Source of the DNA: Aliterella sp. RAGGC_92
GTDB taxonomy: Bacteria > Cyanobacteriota > Cyanobacteriia > Cyanobacteriales > Chroococcidiopsidaceae
Reading direction: 5' to 3'
Length of the DNA: 10,386 nucleotides
Assembly: GCA_030826005.1 (NCBI GenBank)
Contig: JAPJOW010000150.1
Location: forward strand, 1 to 10,386
The translations under genes were made by a program, and so were the position numbers. Under the pieces are notes generated by a model. It was not told the origin of the DNA, searched no databases, and worked only from the letters and a program-made list of their open reading frames with translations. Below are positions 1 to 6,501 of the stretch, in pieces (within the stretch, counting starts at the first letter, position 1; every line of letters begins with the position of its first letter).

Positions 1-69
1 GCTTTAAGAGTGATTTTTACAGCTAAAAAATTAAGATAATAAGTTAAATAGAACAAAAGAATTAAACCT

Positions 70-285
70 ATGACAGAAAAGTTTAAAAAAGGTGACAAAG
101 TAGAATGGGAAACCGCCCAAGGTACAACTACAGGCAAAATTAAAGAAAAACTCACTTCACCCATAGATATTAAAGGACACCATGTTGCAGCTTCCGAAGA
201 CAATCCCCAGTACCTAGTAGAAAGCGACAAAACAGGTAAAGAAGCAGCCCATAAGCCGGAGTCGTTAAAAAAAGTAAAAGAGTAG
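70..285 (+). CDS. DUF2945 / Hva1 Tudor-like small protein
   Basis: A 71-residue, very hydrophilic, Lys/Glu-rich protein with no signal peptide or membrane segment, so probably cytosolic. The N-terminal FKKGDKVEW, the following GTTTGKI and the later HVAAS...PQYLVES...KEAAHKPESL match my recollection of DUF2945 (hypervirulence-associated protein, Tudor-like fold). That family consists of one small beta-barrel domain and has no known enzymatic activity, and the length fits a single complete domain. No good Shine-Dalgarno precedes the ATG. The 69 bases upstream are AT-rich and include GATAAT at 35-40, a weak -10 candidate. It lies 10 nt before the DUF3140 gene and is probably co-transcribed with it. 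Family assignment is from memory of the motif pattern, and the function is unknown. Confidence 0.8.
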   Translation: MTEKFKKGDKVEWETAQGTTTGKIKEKLTSPIDIKGHHVAASEDNPQYLVESDKTGKEAAHKPESLKKVKE

Positions 286-295
286 AAGTTCAATT

Positions 296-625
296 ATGAC
301 TAAAGATACAGAATCTATAATTGAAGAATTTAAGCAAGCAGTAAACATGACACCGAAAGAAATTGAATCTTGGCTAAAAACCGAAGAATCAAAAGAAGTC
401 GGACAAAAAGACGGTAACGATGAATCAATCGGTCATAAATCCGGGCAAAAAATTATCGAGATATTGCAAAAAAAGCAAGACAAATACAGCGATGATGACG
501 TAGCCCATATGAAAAAAGTAATTAGCTACGTGCATCGCCATAGCGCTCAAAAACCCACCAAAGACATCGAACATTCTCGCTGGTTGTACTCATTAAAAAA
601 CTGGGGACACGACCCTTTAAAGTAG
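296..625 (+). CDS. DUF3140 family protein
   Basis: A 109-residue soluble, charged, mostly helical protein. It shows the pattern I associate with DUF3140: an N-terminal helix with EEFKQAVNMTPKEIESWLKT, a middle SIGHKSGQKIIEILQKK, then DDDVAHMKKVISYVHRH and a C-terminal SRWLYSLKNWGHDP. The family is often labelled DNA-binding in databases, but I see no recognisable helix-turn-helix and would not assert that. It starts 10 nt after the DUF2945 stop, and the two families commonly sit together, so a shared transcript is likely. The stop codon is only 6 nt from the convergent xisI stop, which leaves no room for a dedicated terminator between them. Confidence 0.8.
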   Translation: MTKDTESIIEEFKQAVNMTPKEIESWLKTEESKEVGQKDGNDESIGHKSGQKIIEILQKKQDKYSDDDVAHMKKVISYVHRHSAQKPTKDIEHSRWLYSLKNWGHDPLK

Positions 626-631
626 CCTAAA

Positions 632-970
632 TCATCCCGTAGCAAACTCTGTGTACTGCCTAACATAAGGCGCGTGGTAGGCAAGTACAATATCTTGCTT
701 AGAAACTCCTAATGCTACCAATTGGTCGGCGATCGCATTTTCCGTACCATCGTGCTGCACCCAAATTTTACCATTCCTAATATCTACGTGCAGCACGCAG
801 CCATAAATACGAGTATTGCTATTTTTCCAGCCTACATTCATTAGTAAATAGCGATCGCTTTTAGTATCAAAAACTGTCTGACTTTCTACCGGATCGTTCT
901 TCGAGCGCAGTTTAGCTCTTGCTTCTAAGCATTGTTGAATTAACTGACGATACAAATCTAATTTATCCAT
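632..970 (-). CDS. xisI: XisI, fdxN element excision controlling factor family
   Basis: A 112-residue protein of about the usual XisI length. Family hallmarks visible are VFDTKSDRYLLMNVGW (33-48), a beta-rich stretch with CVLHVDIRNGKIWVQHDGTE (58-77), and the C-terminal DIVLAYHAPYVRQYTEFATG (93-112). XisI was named for a role with XisH in controlling excision of the Anabaena fdxN element, but its biochemical activity is unknown. The ATG overlaps the end of xisH by 13 nt. A clear AGGAG (979-983 on the plus strand, 8 nt before the start) lies inside the xisH coding end and fixes this start. Tight overlap implies co-translation with xisH. No fdxN element, xisF recombinase or nif gene is visible here. 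Confidence 0.92.
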   Translation of the reverse strand: MDKLDLYRQLIQQCLEARAKLRSKNDPVESQTVFDTKSDRYLLMNVGWKNSNTRIYGCVLHVDIRNGKIWVQHDGTENAIADQLVALGVSKQDIVLAYHAPYVRQYTEFATG

Positions 971-1374
971 TGGGCAATCTCCTGTTTTGCGACATCGTAA
1001 ACCACAAGTGGAACTTGATTGCGACGGACTACAGTTTGAATAAATGGATTTTGAAAAAATCCATTGTAAGTGTCTAAGGGGACTGCTAAATACAACTTTC
1101 TTTCTGGGTCATCTGTCTCCAAGGCAATACGATAATTAATAAACTGTCCAATCGCTGTATGAAACTCAGAAATAGTTGACGAAGCTAAAAAAGTTTTAAT
1201 TTCAACGGCAATCTTTTCACCTGCCCTTGTAGCTGCAATCAATCTTTCCGCACCTAGATCGATATAGAAATCAACAAATCCTAAATCTATATGGTAAGGA
1301 TCGTCCGTAATTGTCCACTCTTGATTTTCAAGAGCAGTTCTGACAAGGTAATGAAACTTATCTCTTGCGGACAT
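958..1374 (-). CDS. xisH: XisH, fdxN element excision controlling factor family (PD-(D/E)XK-like)
   Basis: A 138-residue protein starting MSARDKFHYLVRTALE, the usual XisH N-terminus. The frame also has an in-frame TTG three codons upstream at 1383, but the ATG at 1374 gives the family-typical start. It has a nuclease-like core: Asp39 in FYIDLGAERLIAA, then AVEIKTF with Glu58 and Lys60, which fits the D...ExK pattern of the PD-(D/E)XK fold. This is followed by the conserved EFHTAIGQFINY (70-81). The family is required for fdxN element excision in Anabaena. Nuclease activity is inferred from motif and fold, not something I can demonstrate. The gene lies 36 nt downstream of the FAD oxidoreductase on the same strand and overlaps xisI by 13 nt. 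Confidence 0.92.
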   Translation of the reverse strand: MSARDKFHYLVRTALENQEWTITDDPYHIDLGFVDFYIDLGAERLIAATRAGEKIAVEIKTFLASSTISEFHTAIGQFINYRIALETDDPERKLYLAVPLDTYNGFFQNPFIQTVVRRNQVPLVVYDVAKQEIAQWIN

Positions 1375-1410
1375 TTCTAACAATGAAATATAACTAACTA
1401 GGCTTAAATT

Positions 1411-2442
1411 TTAACTCGATCTTGGCTGTAAAACTTGAGTTATCTGTTTAGCCGCAGCTATCCCCGATCGCAAAGCACCCTCTAAGTTAAGTCCTCCACA
1501 CCAATCACCACAACAAACTAATGGTTGTAATGAATCAACGTTTAAGCAATTATCGGCTAAAGGTATTGTCGGAAAAGCATAACGCCAACGATCGCATTGC
1601 AACCAATCAGGATGAGCAAGTTCGGGAAGTATTTTAGCTGCTTTGTTGAGTAATTGTTGCCCTACAGCTTGCAAATCTTCCGCATCGATACAGTTTTGAG
1701 CAAACTCAGCCGAACTATGAAAAACAAACACAGGCGATAGCGCAAGCGCGCACGCAGGGCTCCGCTTTTGCAAACGTTTGCTACTATCATGACCAATCCA
1801 AGCAAGCGTATCGTCATCAATAAACTTCACCGCTTGCCAAGGTGGTAAAACCAAATTAGCCGAATAACCCGCAATAACGCTAATACAAGCAGAAAACTTT
1901 ACTCGGCGCAAACTATCTAAAACTCCTGACGCAGCAAATGGTGTTAATAACGTCAACGCTTGAGGTGCGGGAATAGCGACAACGACAGCTTTAGCAACGA
2001 CTTCAGCATCACCATCTGCAAACTGAAGATGCCAACAATTATTATTTAAAATTAAACCAACTACCCGCCTACTTCGCTGGATTTCTAAGTCTTTAGCCAA
2101 AAATCGCGCAACTTCACTCATTCCTTTTGGGGCAATATACAAAGGTGCTGTTTTAATTTCTTTTAGCCCCAATTCAGCACTAAATTCGTGGATGGTATCT
2201 GTCCAAACTGTGACAATATCTTGCGAGTGCAGTAACTCCACAAAACTTGTAGTTAATTCCCCATCAGGCATTAAATAACTAAGTCCGCGATCGGCGCAAG
2301 TATCCTGTAAGCGGCGCGTAGTCACTCGTCCCCCCAATCCGCGCGACTTTTCGACTACAACTACCCGATAGCCAGCTTGTTGCAACTGCTGGGCGCAAAC
2401 TAACCCCGACATCCCAGCGCCGACGATCGCCACATCATACAT
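1411..2442 (-). CDS. Renalase-like NAD(P)/FAD-dependent oxidoreductase
   Basis: A 343-residue flavoprotein. The N-terminus MYDVAIVGAGMSGLVCAQQL carries the dinucleotide-binding GxGxxG at residues 8-13. The second strand ends at Glu31, and GLGGRVTTRR (35-44) is the amine-oxidase/renalase FAD motif. The C-terminal CCGDWCGGLNLEGALRSG (310-327) is the second FAD-contact segment, which matches renalase-like proteins of this length. Bacterial renalases oxidise off-pathway dihydro-NAD(P) isomers, but the substrate here cannot be read from sequence. No signal peptide, so cytosolic. The ATG has no clear Shine-Dalgarno. Residues about 220-235 (KRLQKRSPACALA) are encoded by a GC-rich stretch (1739-1771) unlike its surroundings, possibly an in-frame dispersed-repeat insertion. 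Confidence 0.82.
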   Translation of the reverse strand: MYDVAIVGAGMSGLVCAQQLQQAGYRVVVVEKSRGLGGRVTTRRLQDTCADRGLSYLMPDGELTTSFVELLHSQDIVTVWTDTIHEFSAELGLKEIKTAPLYIAPKGMSEVARFLAKDLEIQRSRRVVGLILNNNCWHLQFADGDAEVVAKAVVVAIPAPQALTLLTPFAASGVLDSLRRVKFSACISVIAGYSANLVLPPWQAVKFIDDDTLAWIGHDSSKRLQKRSPACALALSPVFVFHSSAEFAQNCIDAEDLQAVGQQLLNKAAKILPELAHPDWLQCDRWRYAFPTIPLADNCLNVDSLQPLVCCGDWCGGLNLEGALRSGIAAAKQITQVLQPRSS

Positions 2443-2575
2443 AACTTTTTAATTTTTGTCTTAGTAAATAATATAATCGCCCAACTAATCGCAAAGTAAA
2501 ACTGTTATAACTAGCAATCTTACTGAAAGCAAATAGTAGAATAAGAAGACGAGTTGGGGACTGGAGGGTTAAAAA
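2443..2575. promoter_or_regulatory. Divergent promoter region between renalase-like gene and yaaW-like gene
   Basis: This 133-bp AT-rich gap lies between two outward-facing genes, so it must hold promoters for both. On the minus strand a TATATT (plus 2470-2475) lies about 28 nt from the oxidoreductase ATG and could be a -10 box. On the plus strand TAGAAT (2537-2542) is a -10 candidate, and no convincing -35 is seen for either. GGAGG at 2563-2567 is a strong ribosome binding site placed 8 nt before the TTG at 2576. Confidence 0.4.
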
Positions 2576-3424
2576 TTGGACGAGATGAGATCGGCGCTGG
2601 AATTAGCTACAGAAGACGAATTGCAACAACTGACAGAACTCTTGTTTTGTCGTAGATTCAATCCCCTCGATTACGTGCATACGCCACAACCAATCGATAT
2701 TCAAAGCAGAGATAGAGTTGCTTGGCTCGATGCCATCGAACAAAGATTTCGCTACTTAGCCGCCGATGGCGTAACCGTCTTACGCGGACGAACCGATTGC
2801 GTAACTTATCGTACTGCCATCATTCAAGTGTGCCGCTATCTGAAAATACCTTACTCTAACAACCTTACTACCACAGACTTAGAAGCCGAGATATTTTTAA
2901 ACCTTTTAGGTAAAGCTTGGAAAAAATTACCCCAAAGCGATCGCTCAGGGTTAACAACCAAAGTCCAACAATCTCTCGCCAAATGCGAACTATCCGAACC
3001 ACTACCCTTAGCGGTACAGCACGATCCTCTAGCCTTATTAGTCAAAGGTGGTAGTGCAATAGCCGTTAGTTCCATCGTTCAGCCCATATTATTACAGCAA
3101 ATTGCCCGTCAATTTGCCCTGCAATTTGCCAACTATCAACTAGCCACCGAAGCCCTAATAGGCGGTGGAACTGCCGCCGCTAACTTGCTGCAAAGCCAAA
3201 TTGCGCTCCAAGGTGCAAAACAAGGTATGACCGTAACTGCTGCCCGTTATGGCGCTGTTAGAGGCATCTTTGCGTGTATGGGACCAGTTCTATGGACTTG
3301 GTTTTTTGCCGATTTAGGTTGGCGGGCAATATCTACTAACTACGGGCGAATTATTCCAATTATCTTTGCCTTAGCCCAAATTCGTCTTACCCGTGCAGAA
3401 GAAGCGTGTTGGGAGACAGTTTAA
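2576..3424 (+). CDS. YaaW-like (UPF0174 family) membrane-associated protein
   Basis: A 282-residue protein resembling Escherichia coli YaaW and its cyanobacterial relatives. It has an N-terminal helical region (LATEDELQQLTELLF), the block TYRTAIIQVCRYLKIPYS (77-94), and EAEIFLNLLGKAWKKLP (103-119), which matches the YaaW segment with RNTWKKM. The C-terminal half is hydrophobic and Gly/Ala-rich (about 155-270), with probable membrane-associating helices around 155-175 and 228-268. Molecular function is unknown. The TTG start is chosen over the ATG at 2585 because GGAGG sits 8 nt before the TTG but 17 nt before the ATG, and relatives that I recall start MDELRSALEL. Its end overlaps the next gene by 19 nt, suggesting a two-gene operon. 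Confidence 0.75.
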   Translation: MDEMRSALELATEDELQQLTELLFCRRFNPLDYVHTPQPIDIQSRDRVAWLDAIEQRFRYLAADGVTVLRGRTDCVTYRTAIIQVCRYLKIPYSNNLTTTDLEAEIFLNLLGKAWKKLPQSDRSGLTTKVQQSLAKCELSEPLPLAVQHDPLALLVKGGSAIAVSSIVQPILLQQIARQFALQFANYQLATEALIGGGTAAANLLQSQIALQGAKQGMTVTAARYGAVRGIFACMGPVLWTWFFADLGWRAISTNYGRIIPIIFALAQIRLTRAEEACWETV

Positions 3425-4752
3425 AGCACTATTACTTGAAAGCGCAACAGCATTGCTGCCCGTCCAAATTTGCTTGGAACTACGCCCAAATCGGGATATT
3501 ATTTTTGCCTTTGCTACCATCATTAGGAGCAGTGGCTATTTTTGTTTCCCTACTAATTACTTGGCAGCAGTACCGCCGCATTATTAATCGTCCCCTAAAT
3601 TGGGGATTAGCAACAATAGCCCTCTTACTGATTATTTCTACAGGCTTTGCTGTAAATCTTGGCGATGCTTTTTTGGGCTTATTTAACTTTTTACCCTTCT
3701 TTCTCTTATTTGCTGGCTTTAGCAAACTAATTCGCACTCCTGCCCAACTGCGCCGCATGAGTTGGTTACTAACAATTACTTCTGTACCTGTCGTAATTAT
3801 TGGATTGGGACAATTATTTTTAAATTGGATTAGCCCCGCCTACTTGCAACCATTAATAGGTTGGCAAATTACATTGCTTGGCAATCCCCCAGGGCGAATG
3901 TCCTCTATATTTCTTTATGCCAACATTTTAGCTGGCTACTTAGTAATCGTTTTTATCTTAAGTTTGGGCTTGCTATTAGAAAGCTATCAAGAGTTTCGCG
4001 TCAAAACTCCTAATTATTTAACCTTAATTTTTTTAAGCACGGCGACTTTTGGTAACTTAATTGCTTTAATTTTGACCAACTCACGTAACGCTTGGGCGAT
4101 CGCCATAATTGCTTGTTTGGGCTACGCTCTTTATCAACGTTGGCGTTGGGTAATAGTGGCAGTAAGTGCGATTTCAAGTAGCATTCTCCTAGCAGCCTTT
4201 GCGCCATCGCCCTTCCAAGAACTACTAAGAAAAATTGTCCCAGCTTTTTTTTGGGCAAGGCTAACAGACCAATTGTACCCCGATCGCCCCCTAGCATTAC
4301 TGCGAACCACTCAATGGAAATTTGCCTGGGACTTAACAATCAAGCGTCCTTGGACTGGTTGGGGACTGCGTAACTTTACCGCTCTGTATGAAGCTAAAAT
4401 GCACCTCTGGCTAGGACATCCCCACAACTTCTTTTTAATGCTGACGGCGGAAGCTGGGATTCCCGCAGCACTTTTACTTTGCTTGATAGTTGGGATAGTA
4501 ATTGTGCGAGCGATTATTGTAGTTGCAGGCGATCGCACTTATCCTAGTTCTGACAAGCTAATACTTTTTAGTTACATCCTAGCTTTTCTATCGGTCACTC
4601 TATTTAATACCGTAGATGTAACCTTATTTGACTTTCGCTTAAATACTCTAAATTGGATACTCTTAGCCGCACTTTGGGGAGTAACTGCTAGTTTTAACCA
4701 AACTTATACAATAAATCCCCCCTTAGAAAGGGGGGGTAATAAAGAAAGCTGA
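3406..4752 (+). CDS. O-antigen ligase / IctB-type polytopic membrane protein
   Basis: A 448-residue inner-membrane protein with about ten or more hydrophobic segments from residue 27 to 427. Family signatures are TNSRNAW (224-230), LRTTQWKFAWDLTIKRPWTGWGLRNF, here given as its key R300, W304, P315 and G318/G320, and the periplasmic-loop motif HPHNFF (338-343) followed by AEAGIPAALL. These mark the Wzy/WaaL/O-antigen ligase superfamily, which transfers or polymerises lipid-linked glycans. Cyanobacterial IctB is a relative, but the N-terminus here differs from IctB as I remember it, so no symbol is given. The GTG start overlaps yaaW by 19 nt. The last residues (about 435-448, NPPLERGGNKES) are encoded by a palindromic dispersed-type repeat, so the natural C-terminus was probably replaced. 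Confidence 0.8.
   Translation: MLGDSLKHYYLKAQQHCCPSKFAWNYAQIGILFLPLLPSLGAVAIFVSLLITWQQYRRIINRPLNWGLATIALLLIISTGFAVNLGDAFLGLFNFLPFFLLFAGFSKLIRTPAQLRRMSWLLTITSVPVVIIGLGQLFLNWISPAYLQPLIGWQITLLGNPPGRMSSIFLYANILAGYLVIVFILSLGLLLESYQEFRVKTPNYLTLIFLSTATFGNLIALILTNSRNAWAIAIIACLGYALYQRWRWVIVAVSAISSSILLAAFAPSPFQELLRKIVPAFFWARLTDQLYPDRPLALLRTTQWKFAWDLTIKRPWTGWGLRNFTALYEAKMHLWLGHPHNFFLMLTAEAGIPAALLLCLIVGIVIVRAIIVVAGDRTYPSSDKLILFSYILAFLSVTLFNTVDVTLFDFRLNTLNWILLAALWGVTASFNQTYTINPPLERGGNKES
4715..4737. repeat. C6/G6 palindromic dispersed-type repeat in the 3' end of the ligase-like gene
   Basis: CCCCCCTT (4717-4724) pairs perfectly with AAGGGGGG (4728-4735) around an AGA loop, extended by one GU and one AU pair. 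Stretches of this form are common small interspersed repeats in cyanobacterial genomes. Here it is translated as NPPLERGG and lies 15 nt before the stop, so the hairpin is inside the coding sequence. In RNA it could act as a terminator or a 3'-end stabiliser, but no U-run follows. Confidence 0.6.
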
Positions 4753-4753
4753 G

Positions 4754-4772
4754 TTTTCAACTGAGTTGAAAA
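4754..4772. repeat. Short palindrome in convergent intergenic gap
   Basis: TTTTCAACT and AGTTGAAAA form a perfect inverted repeat around one central G, in the 28-bp gap between the convergent ligase-like gene and moeB. As RNA it would give an 8-bp AT-rich stem with a TGA loop. It could serve as a weak bidirectional transcription end. It lacks the GC stem and trailing U-run of a standard intrinsic terminator on either strand. Confidence 0.35.
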
Positions 4773-4780
4773 AATAAAGT

Positions 4781-5953
4781 TTAGTATTCTGGTATAGAAG
4801 GATCGACTTCTCGACTCCAAGCTGTAATACCACCTTTAACATTAGTCCCCTCAATTCCCGCATCCTTAAGAATCGCTAGAGCCTTCGCCGAGCGCCCGCC
4901 CATCTTACAATGAGCAATTAGCCGATGACCGTTAAGTAATTCTTTAACTTTAGCAACTCCTTGTCCGCTCTCAATATCTGGTAGCGGAACTAAAACCGAT
5001 CCCGGAATTTTAGCAATTTCGTACTCGTTAGGATTGCGAACATCAAGTAAAACAAAATCCTGCGCGCCGCTATCAATCAACGCTTGCAGTTCTTGCACTG
5101 TCATTTCTGATAATTCCATTCTGCGTTTCTCCTCCTCGGCTTTCGCTTGAGGAATTCCGCAAAATTCCTCGTAATCTATCAGCTTTTCAATCACTGGGCG
5201 CACAGGATTGGGTCTTAGTTTTAGCTCTCTAAACTTCATGTCTAAGGCGTTATACAGCAGCAGCCTACCACTTAAAGTGTTGCCTTGACCCAAAATAATC
5301 TTAACCGCTTCCGTCGCCTGGATAGTGCCAATAATGCCGCACAAAACGCCCAGTACGCCGCCTTCCGCACAGGAAGGCACCATTCCTGGGGGTGGTGGTT
5401 CGGGGTACAAATCGCGGTAGTTAGGGCCGTCTTCGTAATTAAAAACTGTTGCTTGTCCTTCAAACCGGAAAATTGAGCCGTAGACATTCGGCTTATTCAA
5501 CAAAACACAAGCATCGTTGACTAAATAGCGAGTAGGAAAGTTATCCGTACCATCTACCACAACATCGTAAGGTTTTACTAAATCGAGGGCATTTTCCGCA
5601 CTCAACCGAGTCTCGTATAAATCCACCTGACAGTTGGGATTGATTTCTAAAACGCGATTTTTAGCCGATTCAATCTTTGGTTTCCCCACCCAAGAAGTGC
5701 TATGAATAACTTGGCGGTGCAAGTTTGAGTTATCAACCACATCAAAATCAACAATTCCGATGCGTCCAACCCCCGCCGCCGCCAAGTACAAAAGTAACGG
5801 AGATCCCAAACCCCCCGTACCAATACACAGCACGCTTGCAGCTTTAAGGCGTTTTTGCCCTTCTAGCCCGACCTCTGGCAAAATGATATGGCGAGAATAA
5901 CGTTCGTATTCTTCTTTTGTTAACTGAATTTCATCCAAATTAGGATTAAGCAT
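4781..5953 (-). CDS. moeB: MoeZ-type MoeB-rhodanese fusion (ubiquitin-like/sulfur-carrier adenylyltransferase)
   Basis: A 390-residue two-domain protein. The E1-like ThiF/MoeB domain (about 12-270) has the ATP-binding GTGGLGSP (45-52), the NLHRQ loop (77-81), DGTDNFPTRY (134-143) and the conserved Cys195 in PSCAEGGVLG. A rhodanese domain (about 283-388) ends the protein, with active-site Cys349 in HCKMGGRS. This architecture adenylates the C-terminal Gly of a ThiS/MoaD-like carrier and then loads sulfur on it, feeding molybdopterin, thiamine, cysteine or tRNA thiolation. Instead of the zinc-binding CYRCLYP of classical MoeB, residues 178-184 read NYRDLYP, as in mycobacterial MoeZ. The Zn site is therefore probably absent, which is normal for this subfamily. 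It lies 84 nt downstream of the JAMM gene on the same strand. The ATG lacks an obvious Shine-Dalgarno. Confidence 0.93.
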   Translation of the reverse strand: MLNPNLDEIQLTKEEYERYSRHIILPEVGLEGQKRLKAASVLCIGTGGLGSPLLLYLAAAGVGRIGIVDFDVVDNSNLHRQVIHSTSWVGKPKIESAKNRVLEINPNCQVDLYETRLSAENALDLVKPYDVVVDGTDNFPTRYLVNDACVLLNKPNVYGSIFRFEGQATVFNYEDGPNYRDLYPEPPPPGMVPSCAEGGVLGVLCGIIGTIQATEAVKIILGQGNTLSGRLLLYNALDMKFRELKLRPNPVRPVIEKLIDYEEFCGIPQAKAEEEKRRMELSEMTVQELQALIDSGAQDFVLLDVRNPNEYEIAKIPGSVLVPLPDIESGQGVAKVKELLNGHRLIAHCKMGGRSAKALAILKDAGIEGTNVKGGITAWSREVDPSIPEY

Positions 5954-6037
5954 GACAACTAATAGAGGAACGAAATAAGATCCTATCCAAAAACAACCTA
6001 CTTTGTTTTATATTCTGCTGAGTTTTAAATTAAGTTA

Positions 6038-6499
6038 TCAACGCGCGATCGCAATTTCTTCTGTTTGAAAGGTGCGATCGCTATCTAACTCCCAGCTAAG
6101 TAATTCTTGAGCTTTGCCTTGAATTACCGAAACAATAATATACGAATACTGTTCCCACGCATACAAGCGATCGCATTCTGATGGAATTGCGGGATGATTG
6201 GGGTGCGAGTGGTATATACCAATTAATTGTAAATTGCGATCGCGTGCTTCTTTTTGCACCTCTAGCATGGTTTGGGGAGAGATCGTGTAATTACTAAGTT
6301 GGTTAGCCCTACTTTCTTTTTCCTCAAATAACTCCGCCGCTTGAGCATCCCAAACGTTTTGAGTTGCCCTAACTTCAACTACAGTTTTGCTACCATTGCC
6401 TATTTGACCCAATAATAAACCACAACATTCGTTAGGGTAAGTGCTTTCGCCATGCTGACAAATAGCTGCTAGATGATGAGATGTGACTTTTAAAACCAT
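6038..6499 (-). CDS. M67 family metallopeptidase (Mov34/MPN/PAD-1, JAMM)
   Basis: A 153-residue single-domain JAB1/MPN metalloprotease with a complete JAMM motif: Glu24 (PNECCGLLLG), His97 and His99 in YHSHP, Ser107 and Asp110, spaced exactly as H-x-H-x7-S-x2-D. All zinc ligands and the catalytic residues are present, so it should be active. Short bacterial members cleave at the C-terminal Gly of ubiquitin-like or sulfur-carrier proteins. Mycobacterial Mec, for example, releases cysteine from CysO-cysteine. The ATG follows the natE stop by only two bases (TAA-GC-ATG), which indicates translational coupling. The MoeZ-like E1/rhodanese gene follows 84 nt downstream. Together these suggest a sulfur-carrier processing role, but the carrier substrate is not encoded in this window. 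Confidence 0.9.
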   Translation of the reverse strand: MVLKVTSHHLAAICQHGESTYPNECCGLLLGQIGNGSKTVVEVRATQNVWDAQAAELFEEKESRANQLSNYTISPQTMLEVQKEARDRNLQLIGIYHSHPNHPAIPSECDRLYAWEQYSYIIVSVIQGKAQELLSWELDSDRTFQTEEIAIAR

Positions 6500-6501
6500 G
6501 C

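Noticed and set aside
632..1374. Part of an fdxN excision element
   Set aside because: No xisF-type recombinase, fdxN or nif sequence or element border is in the window; xisHI pairs are widespread away from such elements.
2851..3075. Minus-strand ORF opposite the yaaW-like gene
   Set aside because: It lies entirely inside a well-supported plus-strand gene, with no domain features.
3480..4538. Several minus-strand ORFs opposite the ligase-like membrane gene
   Set aside because: These are antisense shadows of a polytopic membrane protein, basic and low-complexity with no recognisable family.
5272..5487. ORFs on both strands within moeB
   Set aside because: They overlap the highly conserved E1 domain in other frames and have no features of their own.
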